From Ricinus communis (Eukaryota > Streptophyta > Magnoliopsida > Malpighiales > Euphorbiaceae): a DNA stretch of 64,000 bases. The position numbers and the translations under genes were made by a program. The notes under the pieces were generated by a model. The model worked only from the letters and a program-made list of their open reading frames with translations. It was not told where the DNA came from and searched no databases. The stretch lies in NCBI RefSeq assembly GCF_019578655.1, contig NC_063264.1:25567688-25631687 (forward strand). Direction: 5' to 3'. Of the stretch, positions 48,290 through 58,850 are shown in pieces (position 1 is the stretch's first letter; every line of letters starts with the position of its first letter).

Positions 48290-49316
48290 ACAAGCTTTGT
48301 ATGTCTTGTTTCTTAACAAATTTTCTTTATAAAAATTATTTCTTATTTTCTCTTCTTTGTTCCCATGACACATGCAGAAATGAGCGAGATTGAGAATTTG
48401 TGTGCGAATATGATGTTGGATGAAGAGGAAGAGGATGGGGTGGAGATTGAAGAACCGGATGTCGAAGAGACCGAGGTTGATCTACGTTGGACTCTAGTGG
48501 AACAATTCTTAACTTCTAAAGTAATTAACTTTAGTTTACTGAGGCAGATGATGGCCTTTTTATGGCGTCTGGTGAAAGGTGTGTGCATAAAGGAATTGGA
48601 ACCTTCTCTTTTCCTATTTCAGTTTTTTCACGAACTTGAGATGAAGCACATGATTGAGGCAAGTCCATGGACGTTTGAACAACAGGTCTTGTTGTTCAAA
48701 AAGTTAGAGATGAATGAACAACCAACAAGAGTTCTCTTATTTCATTTCTCCATGTGGATTCAGGTCCATGACCTTCCTATAGGATTCATGTCGGAGAGGG
48801 TGGCAATGCATATTGGAAATTATGTGAGAACCTTTGAAGAGGTTAACCCGAACAATTTTGGAGGGATATGGCGTAATTATATGAGGATTCAAATCATGTT
48901 TTATGTTCAAAACTCCTTAAAACGGAAGAAGAACAAGAAAGCGGGAGGTGATTGGGTTTAGGTCTCGTTCAAATACGAAAATCCTCCTACCTTTTATTTT
49001 ATTTGTGGCCATTTTGGTCATTGGTGATAAGTTTTGCCCAAAGTTTTTTTATAACCAAACTACTTGTATTGAGAAGTTGTATGGAGTTTGGTTGAAAGCT
49101 CCTACCACAAGATCCTAAAAGCAAATTTGGGAAAAGTGGCTCCGCTCATTGCTGTTGGTTAGGGAGGAAGGAGTGGTGGAGGAGGGAAGGATAAGATGTT
49201 TATTGATCATAATACCTACATGGTAACTTCCATGACTCAAGGGACTTTAGCGAAAGATAAGGCTATCATGGTAGGTAGTGAAAAGGGGATTTTAGTTAAG
49301 AAAACAAGGCTATACT
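48290..49316 (+). mobile_element. Plant LINE, 5' part (ORF1), up to the copia insertion
   Basis: The 5' boundary is approximate. It contains the ORF1 relic. The element continues after the inserted copia sequence at about 52797. The plus strand on both sides reads in the LINE direction. Confidence 0.75.
48365..49290 (+). pseudogene. LINE ORF1 relic (DUF4283 / zinc-knuckle type)
   Basis: 198 codons are open from 48365. An acidic N-terminus is followed by a DUF4283-like domain (SLLRQMMAFLWRLVKG ... FHELEMKHMIEASPWTFEQQ ... WIQVHDLPIGFMSERVAMHI). After the stop at 48961 the frame continues with VSFKYENPPTFYFICGHFGH, the remains of a CCHC_4 zinc knuckle. These are the usual RNA-binding ORF1 domains of plant L1-type LINEs. 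Stops and frame changes make it inactive. Confidence 0.75.
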
Positions 49317-49496
49317 TGAAAGAGACAACCTAAGAATTAGGTTTTCATTATTGTATTTTGATATCAAAAAAGAGATACATCAGCCTTATATTTATACTCA
49401 TATGTAAGACTTTGATAGAAACTAAATAACAACCTCTTAATAGCTAGACTCTAAATTTAAAAGATAAATAGTTATCATATCCTAACAGCCCTAACA
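49317..49496 (-). repeat. Copia 3' LTR (short, ~180 bp)
   Basis: On the minus strand it starts TGTTAGGGCTGTTAGG just after the pol stop and a purine-rich AGAAGAG. It ends ...GTCTCTTTCA, giving TG...CA ends. No second LTR is found at the other end of the element, so it cannot be confirmed by LTR-LTR comparison. Confidence 0.55.
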
Positions 49497-49502
49497 ACTC
49501 TT

Positions 49503-52500
49503 CTAGAAACAAAATCTCAATACTCCTCCTCGAGTTGGTGCATAAATATCATACATGCTCAACTTGCCTAAACACTTAAAGAACATGTGATTCAAGACTG
49601 CTTTGGTAAGGATATCAGCCAACTGATCTTCAGAACAAACTTTAGGCAATTCTATGATATTCTCATCCTCTTTGATAAAAAATCTGTCAACCTCTACATG
49701 CTTTGTCCAATCATGTTGTACTGGATTATAAGCTATATCACATGTTGCTTTATTGTCATAATACAATCTAACTGGCTGCCTCGGTGCATAACTTAAATCT
49801 TCCAAAATTTATTTTAACCATAAGGCTTCACATACACCAACAACCATTCCTCTGAACTCAGCCTCTGCACTAGACCGGGCAACAACATTTTGCTTCTTGC
49901 TTCTCCATGTCATAAGATTTCCACCTATAAACGAAAAATATCCTGCAGTTGATCGTCTATCATCGATTGATCCAGCCCAATCAGCATCAGTATAAACCTC
50001 TATGTTTTGCCAATCCATATGTTGAGTGAACAAAATTCTTTTTCCAGGTTGCAGACTTCAAATACCGTAAGATTCTTATGACAGTATTCATATGTCTTTC
50101 TCCAGGATTATACATGAATTGGCTAACAATACTTAAAGCATACGCAAGATCAGGTCTTGTGTGAGCTAAATACATTAATCTTCCTACAAGTCTCTGATAT
50201 TTTCATCTATCAACGGGTACTTGGTCTACCTCAATGCACAACTACAAGCCTTCCTTAACTGGTGTATCAACTGGTTGACATGCTGACATTCCGGTTTCAT
50301 GCAATAAATCTAATGTATACTTCCTTTGGGATAGAAAAATTACTTTCTTTGATCTTGAGACTTCGATCCCAAGAAAATATTTCAAGCAACCTAGATCTTT
50401 CATTTTAAACTCTTTGGACAAGTATTCTTGTAAATGCCTTCCTCTCTTCTGGATCATTTCCTGCAACTACCATGTCATCCACATAGATAATGAGAGCTGT
50501 GATCTTCCCATTTGCCTTCTTTATAAATAAGGTGTGGTCTCCATTATTCTGATAATATCCAAAAGCTTTCATAGACTTTGAAAATCTCCCAAACCATGCC
50601 CGTGGAGATTGTTTCAGTCCATACAATGATTTCTTCAACTTGCAAACTTTCCCATTCTGCATTGTTGACATACATCCAGGTGGAAGCTCCATATAGATTT
50701 CTTCAGATAATTCACCATGTAAAAAAGCATTCTTAACATCAAACTGATGTAATGGCCAATTCAAATTTGCAGCCAAGGATAATAACCCTCTCACAGTACT
50801 AATTTTAGCTACGGGAGAGAAGGTTCTGTGTAATTAATCCCATAGGTTTGAGTGTACCCTTTTGCTACCAATCTTGCTTTGAATCGTTCGATTGTGCCAT
50901 CTGCTTTATACTTTATCGTGTAGACCCAACAACACCCCACTAGTTTCTTTCCTACTAGACAATCAACAAGCTCCCATGTTTCATTCTTTTGCAAGGCTTT
51001 CATTTCATCATTCATTGCAGCTTTCCATTTTGGATCAGATAAAGCTTCCACCTTTGTTAGGAATAGATCGATGAGATAATTGATTTGTGATGACTTATTT
51101 GATTCTGACAGGTTATGATTTGACACAATAATGACTCATTGGGTATTAACTTTACTAGAAATTTCAGGCTCATAACTAAATTTAGGAATACCTCTGGTAG
51201 ATCATTCTGGTAATTTTTTTTCTCGGTGGATCGGGTTCAGGAATTGGAATATCTTCAGCAAGTGATTGGCGTGGTATTTCAGCTTAGGATTTAGGGTCTT
51301 CTTCACTTGAGGACTCTTCTTCAACCGATGGAGTTAGATCTTCTTGCTTAATACGTATCCCATGATTTTCTGAGTGATCACCAACACCATTATCAACCAC
51401 TTCATACTCCTCCTGAAATTGATAATCTAATGTCTGAATTTCTTCTTGTTTCTCCTCCGGAAATTCAGACTCAAAATACATCATATTTTCATGAAAGACT
51501 ATATCCATGGATATGAACATACGTCGAGTTAGAGGATGATAACACCTGTACCCCTTTTTATTTGTTGCATATCCAAGAAAAACACATTTTATTGCTCGAG
51601 GAGTAAGCTTATGGCGGTGATGTTTATGAATATGTACAAATACTACACAGCCGAAGACATGAGGAGGTAAGTTTGATGTTGATAGAGTAGCTGTAGTATT
51701 ATTAAGGACTTGAAAAGGTGTCTAAAAATCAAGAGTCCGTGAAGGATTTCGGTTAATTAAATATGCAGCAGAAGAAAGAGCTTATCCCCAATATGATAAT
51801 GACATTTTTACATGAAGCAATGAGGCACGAACAACTTTTAGTAAATGCTTATTCTTCCTTTCAGCTACCCCATTTTGTTGGGGTGTATAAACACATGTAC
51901 TTTGATTAACAATTCCATTTTCTTCCAAATAATGCTTCAATTCAGAGTTATGGTATTCATCACCATTATCGTTGCGAAGCACTTGAATATGTGCATTATA
52001 TTGAGTCTTAACATGTGTGTGAAATTTCTGAAACAATGTACTCACATCACTCTTAGATTTCATTAAGCACACCCAAGTCATCCTTGTGTAATCATCGATA
52101 AAAGTAACAAACCAACGAGATCCCCCTAAAGTTGAAGTTTTAGATGGACCCCAAACATCAGAATGAACAATCATAAAAGGTAAATGACCTTTATTAAAAC
52201 TTGATAAAAAAGAGCTTCGATGACTCTTGGCAAGTTCACAAACATCACAATAAAAAATAAAAACATCAATGTTGTTAAACAGACCAGGAAATAAATTTTT
52301 TAGGTAGCCAAAAGAAGCATGTCCTAGTAGTCTATGTTGCAACCAAATTTCTGCTTCATTTTTTTCCTTCTTTGGACCATCTATTGCAAACGCATGATGC
52401 AACTTGAAAGAAGTATTCGATTGCAAGTCCAAGTAGTACAAATTCCCTAGCCTAATACCACAGCCAATCTTCTGTTTCATTTGAATATCCTTAAAACAAC

Positions 52501-52801
52501 GGAAATTAGGCCAAAAAATAACAACACAAAACAAAGCTGATGTTATTTAGGAAACAGATAAAATGGTGTAATTTAATGATGGAACAATTAAAATTGAGTC
52601 TAAATTTAAAGAATTTGTGGCAGTAATAGATCCTTCTCCAATAATTGAAACCTCATTACCATTTGCTACCGAAACAGATTTTTCTAAGGATGGTCTAAGT
52701 TTCTTAACCTGTCTAGAATCAAAAATCATATGATTTGAAGCACCAGAATCAATTATCCACGTACTATCACAGATGTAGAAACAAAATCTCAACACTATCA
52801 T
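49503..52801 (-). pseudogene. Ty1/copia pol (protease to RNase H), gag and 5' LTR missing
   Basis: In order on the minus strand: protease active site WIIDSGASNHM (52760-52725); GAG-pre-integrase HRLLGHASFGYL with C-x2-C (about 52330-52230); integrase core with HSDVWGP, RNDNGDEYH and PQQNGVAERKN (52165-51850), so the DDE residues survive; KGYRCYHPLTRRMF (about 51550); RT with KARLVAKGYTQ, FDVKNAFLHGEL, KSLYGLKQSPRAW and catalytic YVDDM (51050-50470); RNase H with YTDADWAG, SSAEAEF and YYDNKA (49990-49730); and TKHVEVDRFFIKE near the end. Stops and frameshifts lie between blocks. Everything before the protease is lost. Orientation is opposite to the surrounding LINE. Confidence 0.9.
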
Positions 52802-55800
52802 GGTGGGTAATAAGGAGGAGTGGTTATGCTAGTTCTGGGGAAGTTAGCAAGGAAATTACTTTGATTATGCAAGACAACAATGTTGAAGATGGTAACTCTT
52901 TTAAATCAGGCTGCTACGCAGAATGAAGTAGCTGTTGACATTGACATAAAGATGAGAAGGACTAATGAGGCTAAAGCTTCACAACCAAATGGGCTAGAAG
53001 TTGTTATGGCCAATGACCGCCAACAACCATGACTACCCTTAGTTGGAATTACTGTGGGCTGGGCAACCCACAGGCAATTCAATTACTTAAGGACATAATA
53101 ATGTCTGATTTTATTTTTCTTTGTGAAACGCTGTGTACTAGAAGTAAGATTGATGCAATAAAATCTATTTTAGGTTGCAATGGTTCTTTTTGTGTGGATT
53201 ATGTTGGTCATAGTAGTGGGTTAGCCTTTTTATGGAAAGTTCCAAATTCTGTAAAATTGTTAGCTTCTCTCGTAATTTTATTGATGTGGAAGTTCAGTTA
53301 GACAATCATTCTCTTTGGCGTCTAACGGGTGTGTGTGGTGTGCTGGAACATATAAGACGTCATCAAGCTTGGAATATGCTTATTCAGCTAGCTTCGAAAT
53401 CGACTCTCCCTCGGTGTTGTATTGGGGATTTTAAGGACATCTTGTTTAGTCACGAGAAGAAGGGTCGTGTTCCTCATTCAAACTGGCTTTTACGTGGCTT
53501 CCATGATACTATTTCTGTTTGTGGTCTCTATGGTTTGGGGGTATCAATTCACGTGGGAAAGAGGCCGAAGAACGAAAAATTTGGTGGAGGAAAAATTGGA
53601 TAAAGCGTTGGGTTCACAGAGTTGACTGCAAATCTTTAAAGAAGCAATAGTGTGGAATTTGGAAGTCTCTACATCAGATCATCTTCCCATTTTCATGGAC
53701 CCAACTGTGTCTTGCTTTATCCCTCAAGTTCGTAAGTTCAGGTTTGAGAATAATTGGCTCAGAGTGTCTCAATGTATAACAGTGGTTAAAGAAGGTTAAA
53801 GTGGCTCTATTCAATAAAGAATCATGAATTATGGTCAGTCTCTCCAACAATGGGGATCTAGTCTTGCTGCAACTTTTAAGACCAGGTTGTCTTACTATAA
53901 ACAATGCATTTTTTTACTTCAGGGCAGAACTGACATGTCTTCGATGTTAGAGTTCGAGGAAGCACGACGTCAATATCATGAAATCCTTGCTCAACCTGAA
54001 ATATTTTGGAAACAAAGGTCGAAACTATTTTAGCTACGGTAAGGAGATTCCAACACTCGATATCTCAATGCTGCTGCAACTTCGAGAAACAAGAAGAATT
54101 CGGTTAAAAGAAGTAAAGATAGTTCAAGCCTTTGGTGTGATAAGGATAGTGGTCTGGGTACTATAATTTTAGAGTATTTTCAAGATATTGTTACTACTCA
54201 AGGGATTAATCCTGACTATATTACTCCTAATGTTACGAAAGTGGTAAACCGATGACCATAATCAGGTGCTTCTTGCTCCATTTTCGACAAATGATGTTAA
54301 GGATGTTCTTTTGATATGCACTCTGATAAAATCTCCAGTATGGATGCTATGAATCCAGCTTTTTATTAGAGGTTCGTGGGACACAATGTTTCTAAGGCTA
54401 TTCTTCAAATGGTTCAGAATTGTTCTATCGCGGAAGGCTTGAATGATACTTTTAATTATGCTAATTCTCAAGAAGAAAAGGATTGAGACAATGGGTGATT
54501 TATGTCCAATTTCATTGTGTAATGCTCTATAAAATTCTTTCTAAAATGCTTGTTAATCGTTTAAAGAGAATTCTTCCCTATTTGATTTCAGATTCCCAAA
54601 GTGCTTTTCTCTCGGGTCGTATGATTTCCGATAAACTTATGGTGGCCTATGAAGTCATGCATGGTCTTTAAAGGAAAAGGCAAGGGAAAGAAGGGCTGGT
54701 GGCTTTAAAAATTGACATCTCTAAAGCCTATGATCGTGTGGAATGGCATTTCCTAAAGAATATTATGTTAAAGTTAGGTTTTGATGGAAAATGGGTGAAG
54801 TTAATCAGGATGTATATTTCAACAGTAAGATACCATGTTCTACATAATCAAGGGTTCTTGGGTCCGATTATTCCTTAAAGAGGATTGCGCCAAGGTTGCC
54901 TGCTCTCACCGTACCTCTTTATCTTGTGTGTGGAGGGGCTCTCGACAACTCTTAAAAGGCAGGAGGTGAGGAGTATCATTCATGGGTGTAAAGTTGCAAA
55001 AAGTGCAGCTTCCATTAGACATCTACTTTCAATTATTTTAGAGAACGTGTTTGTGGCATTTTAGGTGTTCCGAAAACAAAAGAGCACCACAACTGCTTGG
55101 ATTTGCCGTCGCTTGTGGGTCGTAAGAAGAATGCGTTGTCCTCATCTATTAAGGATAAAATTTGGAAGCGAATGCAAGGTTAGAATAAAAGGTTTCTCTT
55201 GAGAGCTAGCAAAGAGATTCTTCTCAAGACTTGCACAATCCATTCCCAATTATGCTATAAACATATGTTTACTTACTATTGAGTTGTGTAAAGATATTGA
55301 GAAGATGTTTAACTCATTCTAGTGGGGAACTTGGTTGGGTTCGCAAAGACTCTGCGAGAAGAAAGCTTGTGGAGGACTGGGCTTCAGAACCTTACACGAG
55401 GTGAATATTGCCTTCCTTGGTAAACAAATTTGGAGAATGCTTAATGAGCCATATATTCTTATGTCCCGAGTCTATAAGGCTCGTTATTTCCCAACTACTA
55501 TTGTTTTAGAAGCCACTTTGGGTCATAGCCCAAGCTTCATATGGCGTAGTGTGATATCAACTCAACAGATGGTTAGAAGATTTCAGTTTGGGCAGATTCT
55601 TGGCTGCCAGATTCTAATAATGCCTATGTAACGACTGATCGAGATAATGCAAATGTTAATATCAATGGGATTCAGAGTTAGTCGGGCATCTCTTTGATGA
55701 GTGTGATAGAGAACTTATTTTATCTCTACCTCTAAGTTATAGGAGAACTGAAGACAGAGTTTGGAGACATGACAAAAAAAGGTCGATATACAGTCAAGAG

Positions 55801-56720
55801 TGGGCATGAGTGCCTTTCTAATCAACAGGTTCATATGGGTTCAAATGTGGTTGCATGTAGCTGGAAGCAGCTTTGGTCCATGAAGATCCCTCCGAAGATA
55901 AAGAGTTTCTTATGGCGAGTTGTTAGAGACTGTTTACCGATAAGAAGACAACCTTATAAAGAGGAAGATAGAAGTGGATGTTGTTTGCCAAGTTTTGTGG
56001 TCTTTGCAATGAAACTACTTTTCATGTGGCTGTTACTTGTTCTTTCCCAAAGCACGCTTGGCAGCTTTCTGGTGTGGGCTTTATTTGTAGTAGTTTGATT
56101 AATGTGGGAAAATGGTTAAGTTTAGTCTTTGCTAATATGTCTCCAGAACAGTGTGTAATTGGAACTTGTGGAACAATTGAAATCAAATTGTTTGGCAGCA
56201 GAGATTTTTTACCATTCAACGCGTTATAAGCTCGGGTGACTCTCTTGTGTCTCAATAACAGCTTGCCAACGTAGCTAATAAGCAAACGTTGGACTAAACC
56301 AGCGTTGGGTTGGTACAAATGCAACTTTAATGCTGCGGTATTTGCTCGTCAACAACGACTGCTGAGCTTTGGTTCTATCATTCGGGACTCCAATGGTCAA
56401 TTTGTGGCTGCTAAAAATGGTATATTTGCTGGTCCCTCAAATCCTGCATTGGCGAAAGTAATGAGTTTTAGAGAAACTCTTAGTTGGGTTTTGATTCTGT
56501 GGGATTTGAGTCTGATTGTCAATCATCAGTGAATGGTTTCTTTGGATCTTATATTGATTTTTCAGATTTTGGTCTTGTTTTGGATGACTGCAAATTTCTT
56601 TTTTCAAGAGCTTAGTCATGCACATCTGGTGTTTGTGAAAACTGCTCATTGTTTGGCGAGGGCGGCTGTTTCTATGTCTGGCCAGTGCGAGTGGCTTAGC
56701 AAACCTCCTCGTAGGTGAGT
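52797..56720 (+). mobile_element. Plant LINE, 3' part (ORF1 tail and ORF2)
   Basis: It resumes after the copia element with the non-conserved tail of ORF1 (to about 53025), then ORF2. The 3' end is placed just after the RNase H region at about 56720. No clear poly(A) tail or target duplication was found. Confidence 0.7.
53029..56718 (+). pseudogene. LINE ORF2 relic: endonuclease, RT, zf-RVT, RNase H
   Basis: It starts MTTLSWNYCGLGNPQAIQLL, the usual start of the AP-type endonuclease. The endonuclease continues through CCIGDFKDILFSHEKKGR (about 53430). RT phrases include ISDSQSAFLSGRMISDKLMV (54590-54650), LKIDISKAYDRVEWHFLK (54705-54760) and GLRQGCLLSPYLFILCVEGL (54880-54945). The FADD catalytic box is absent: IRHLLS at about 55025 runs straight into a later region (ERVCGILGVPKTKEHHN), so an internal deletion has removed it. 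Then follow zf-RVT (WKQLWSMKIPPKIKSFLWRV, about 55870) and a C-terminal RNase H-like stretch (KCNFNAAVF ... GSIIRDSNGQFVAAKNG, 56315-56420). Many stops and shifts. Inactive. Confidence 0.85.
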
Positions 56721-57500
56721 GTCCATTTTGATTCTCAGTAATGGATTCTTTATTTTCCAAAATGAAACTAAAATATTATATAAAGATTGTTTTAGTAAAA
56801 ATTAGTTGAAATAATAATATTAACCAGAAAAATTAATTTTTTTATAAATGAATTTTTATAGACTTTATAATAAAAAGTAAATACTTTTGAGTGATACTAA
56901 GAGAATATGAAAATGAGTAAGGATAATTATGATCTATATTTTATCCGAGCTCAACTTCTAATACTCTTCAATGGGAACTTAGCTAATGCATCTCAGCTAA
57001 AACAATCCAACTCCTCCTGTGTAAGCTAACAATTGGCTTATGCATCTCCAAGAAAACAAACCCAAATTGTTGCAATAGAGAAATTGGAATCTGACCCAGA
57101 AAACCAATAAATTCAAAAGTAACGTCTAATGATCATAAGCAATCACTAAAAGGAAAATAAAGAAAGAAAGAAAGAAATTTAGGGCAGTTTCTCTGAATTA
57201 AAACATGAGTGAAAAAGAAACATGTAAAACCTTGAGGCTGCCCCAATGAATCAACTCTTGGCCGGGTGAAATTGAGCTCTTATAAGAAAATAAGAACCCA
57301 TTGGATCGGCCTCCAGAATTCAAAAGCAAACAAACAAAAACAACATAAAGAATTAACAAAAAAAAATGTATTAAGACCTTTCATATAAATTGCAAAGGCA
57401 TGGAAATTTGGCTTTGCAATTGACAGGAAATAAAGACAGATTTGCTTTGCTATTTGCCGGCAACGGAACAAGAGCGGCACATGCTCCTCCGCTCTGTTCT
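56721..57500. other. Intergenic DNA, possible leader of a minus-strand transcript
   Basis: No coding gene is supported. The sequence below a minus-strand TATA box (57540-57547) is less AT-biased down to about 56930. It reads on the minus strand as GA- and T-rich leader-like DNA with only short open frames. See the promoter entry. Confidence 0.35.
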
Positions 57501-57537
57501 CTCAAAGGCAGTGAAGAGCATTAGCCTTACTCCTTAT

Positions 57538-57550
57538 TCTATTTATACCC
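57538..57550 (-). promoter_or_regulatory. Strong TATA-box match without an evident gene
   Basis: The minus strand reads GGGTATAAATAGA, a near-ideal plant TATA box, followed by a purine-rich GGAGTAAGG... leader. No long open frame or spliced coding region is visible downstream (towards lower coordinates). It could belong to a non-coding RNA, a lost gene, or chance. Confidence 0.35.
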
Positions 57551-58424
57551 ATTTTTGGGGCTTCGAACCGGGTCGGGTCGGTTAATATTTGTGAGTTTGT
57601 AGCCCTACCCGCATAGCCCGGTTCATGAGGGATTTCTTGCTGGGATTGGTGGATGATTACATATGTGTAGACTTGTTTAAATTTCAGGCGGGGCCGGGTT
57701 CGAATCGGACTTGATCGGGCTTGATATTTTTAAGTCTAAGCTCGACCCCAGTTCAATTTTGCTGGCCTAAATTTAATTAATATAAATATTTTTTTTAATA
57801 ATTTTTGGGTCAAATTCGGCTTATTGGGTGGGCTCTAAATAAATAATATTTTCAAATCTGTCTAAAAAATAAGCGGACTTTTACGGATTTGGACTTGGGC
57901 AAACTTAACATAAAAATGAGGTGTCTAAGCTCGAAAGTTTTCATTAATAGTTGAATTTTTTATTTTTTTAATTTTTAAATTAAAATTATATTTAATTCTC
58001 TAAAAAAATAATGTTAATGGTTAAATCTTTATATTTTTTTAATTTTTTATTAATAATTTTAGTATGATGAGTATTAGTAAAAAAATGAAATATCAAATTT
58101 TTATTTTGCATAAAATTATTTAGTAATAATTTTTATTTATAGATTTAATATTTTATGAGTAATTTTGTAAATCGCTTTTGATGATATCTTTTATTTTTAT
58201 GAAATATTATATTTATCTTTCATATGATGTTGAACTTTCAATCAGGCATGTTTATATGTAATAAGTTATAAACTCATTAAATATATATTGTAGGTTTATT
58301 GATAGCTCAGTGTAGGTTTATTGAGAATTTATTATTAAATATAGTTATAAGCAATGTGATAATTAAGTATTAATTATAGATTCATCAAATATAAAATTTA
58401 GATTCATCATTTGCAAACTGTAAA
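57551..58424. repeat. CGGGTCGGGT-type repeat and AT-rich DNA
   Basis: 57560-57910 contains AACCGGGTCGGGTCGG, CGGGGCCGGGTTCGAA and GGCTTGATATTTTTAAG words of a dispersed plant repeat. No coding. The remainder is AT-rich with nothing identified. Confidence 0.4.
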
Positions 58425-58850
58425 TTCATTGATTAATATATAAAATTATTTTTTAATTTATGAGTTTTTGAAGTATAATTTAAGAGTTTTTAGGTATAAT
58501 AATTTATAATTTATGAATTTTTTATTTTTATTCTATAAACCTATAGCTTTTCTTTATGAATTTCTAGACTATAATATATAAACCTCAGATATACATGTAA
58601 TTAACTTATAATTTATCATTTATGAACTTGTTTTTAATCTATGAACTTGTATTTTTTTTATAAAATTTTGAACTATAATATATGAACTTTAGGTATATGT
58701 GTAATGAATCTATAGTTTATAATTTATGAATTTATAAATTATAAACTATAAACATGTAGCCTTTATGATTGATGTTTATAGTTTTTACTAATGAGTTTGT
58801 ATTCATATCCTATGATTGCATTTTATAACTTATAATTATAAATATGTAAT
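58425..58850. repeat. Dispersed repeat shared with 24130-24450
   Basis: Same orientation and order of phrases as 24130-24450: CTATAATATATAAACCTCAG, ATATACATGTAATTAACTTA, TAGTTTATAATTTATGAATT and GAGTTTGTATTCATATCC. It is slightly longer here through internal repetition of the 'GAACTATAATATATGAACTT' unit. Class unknown. Confidence 0.55.
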
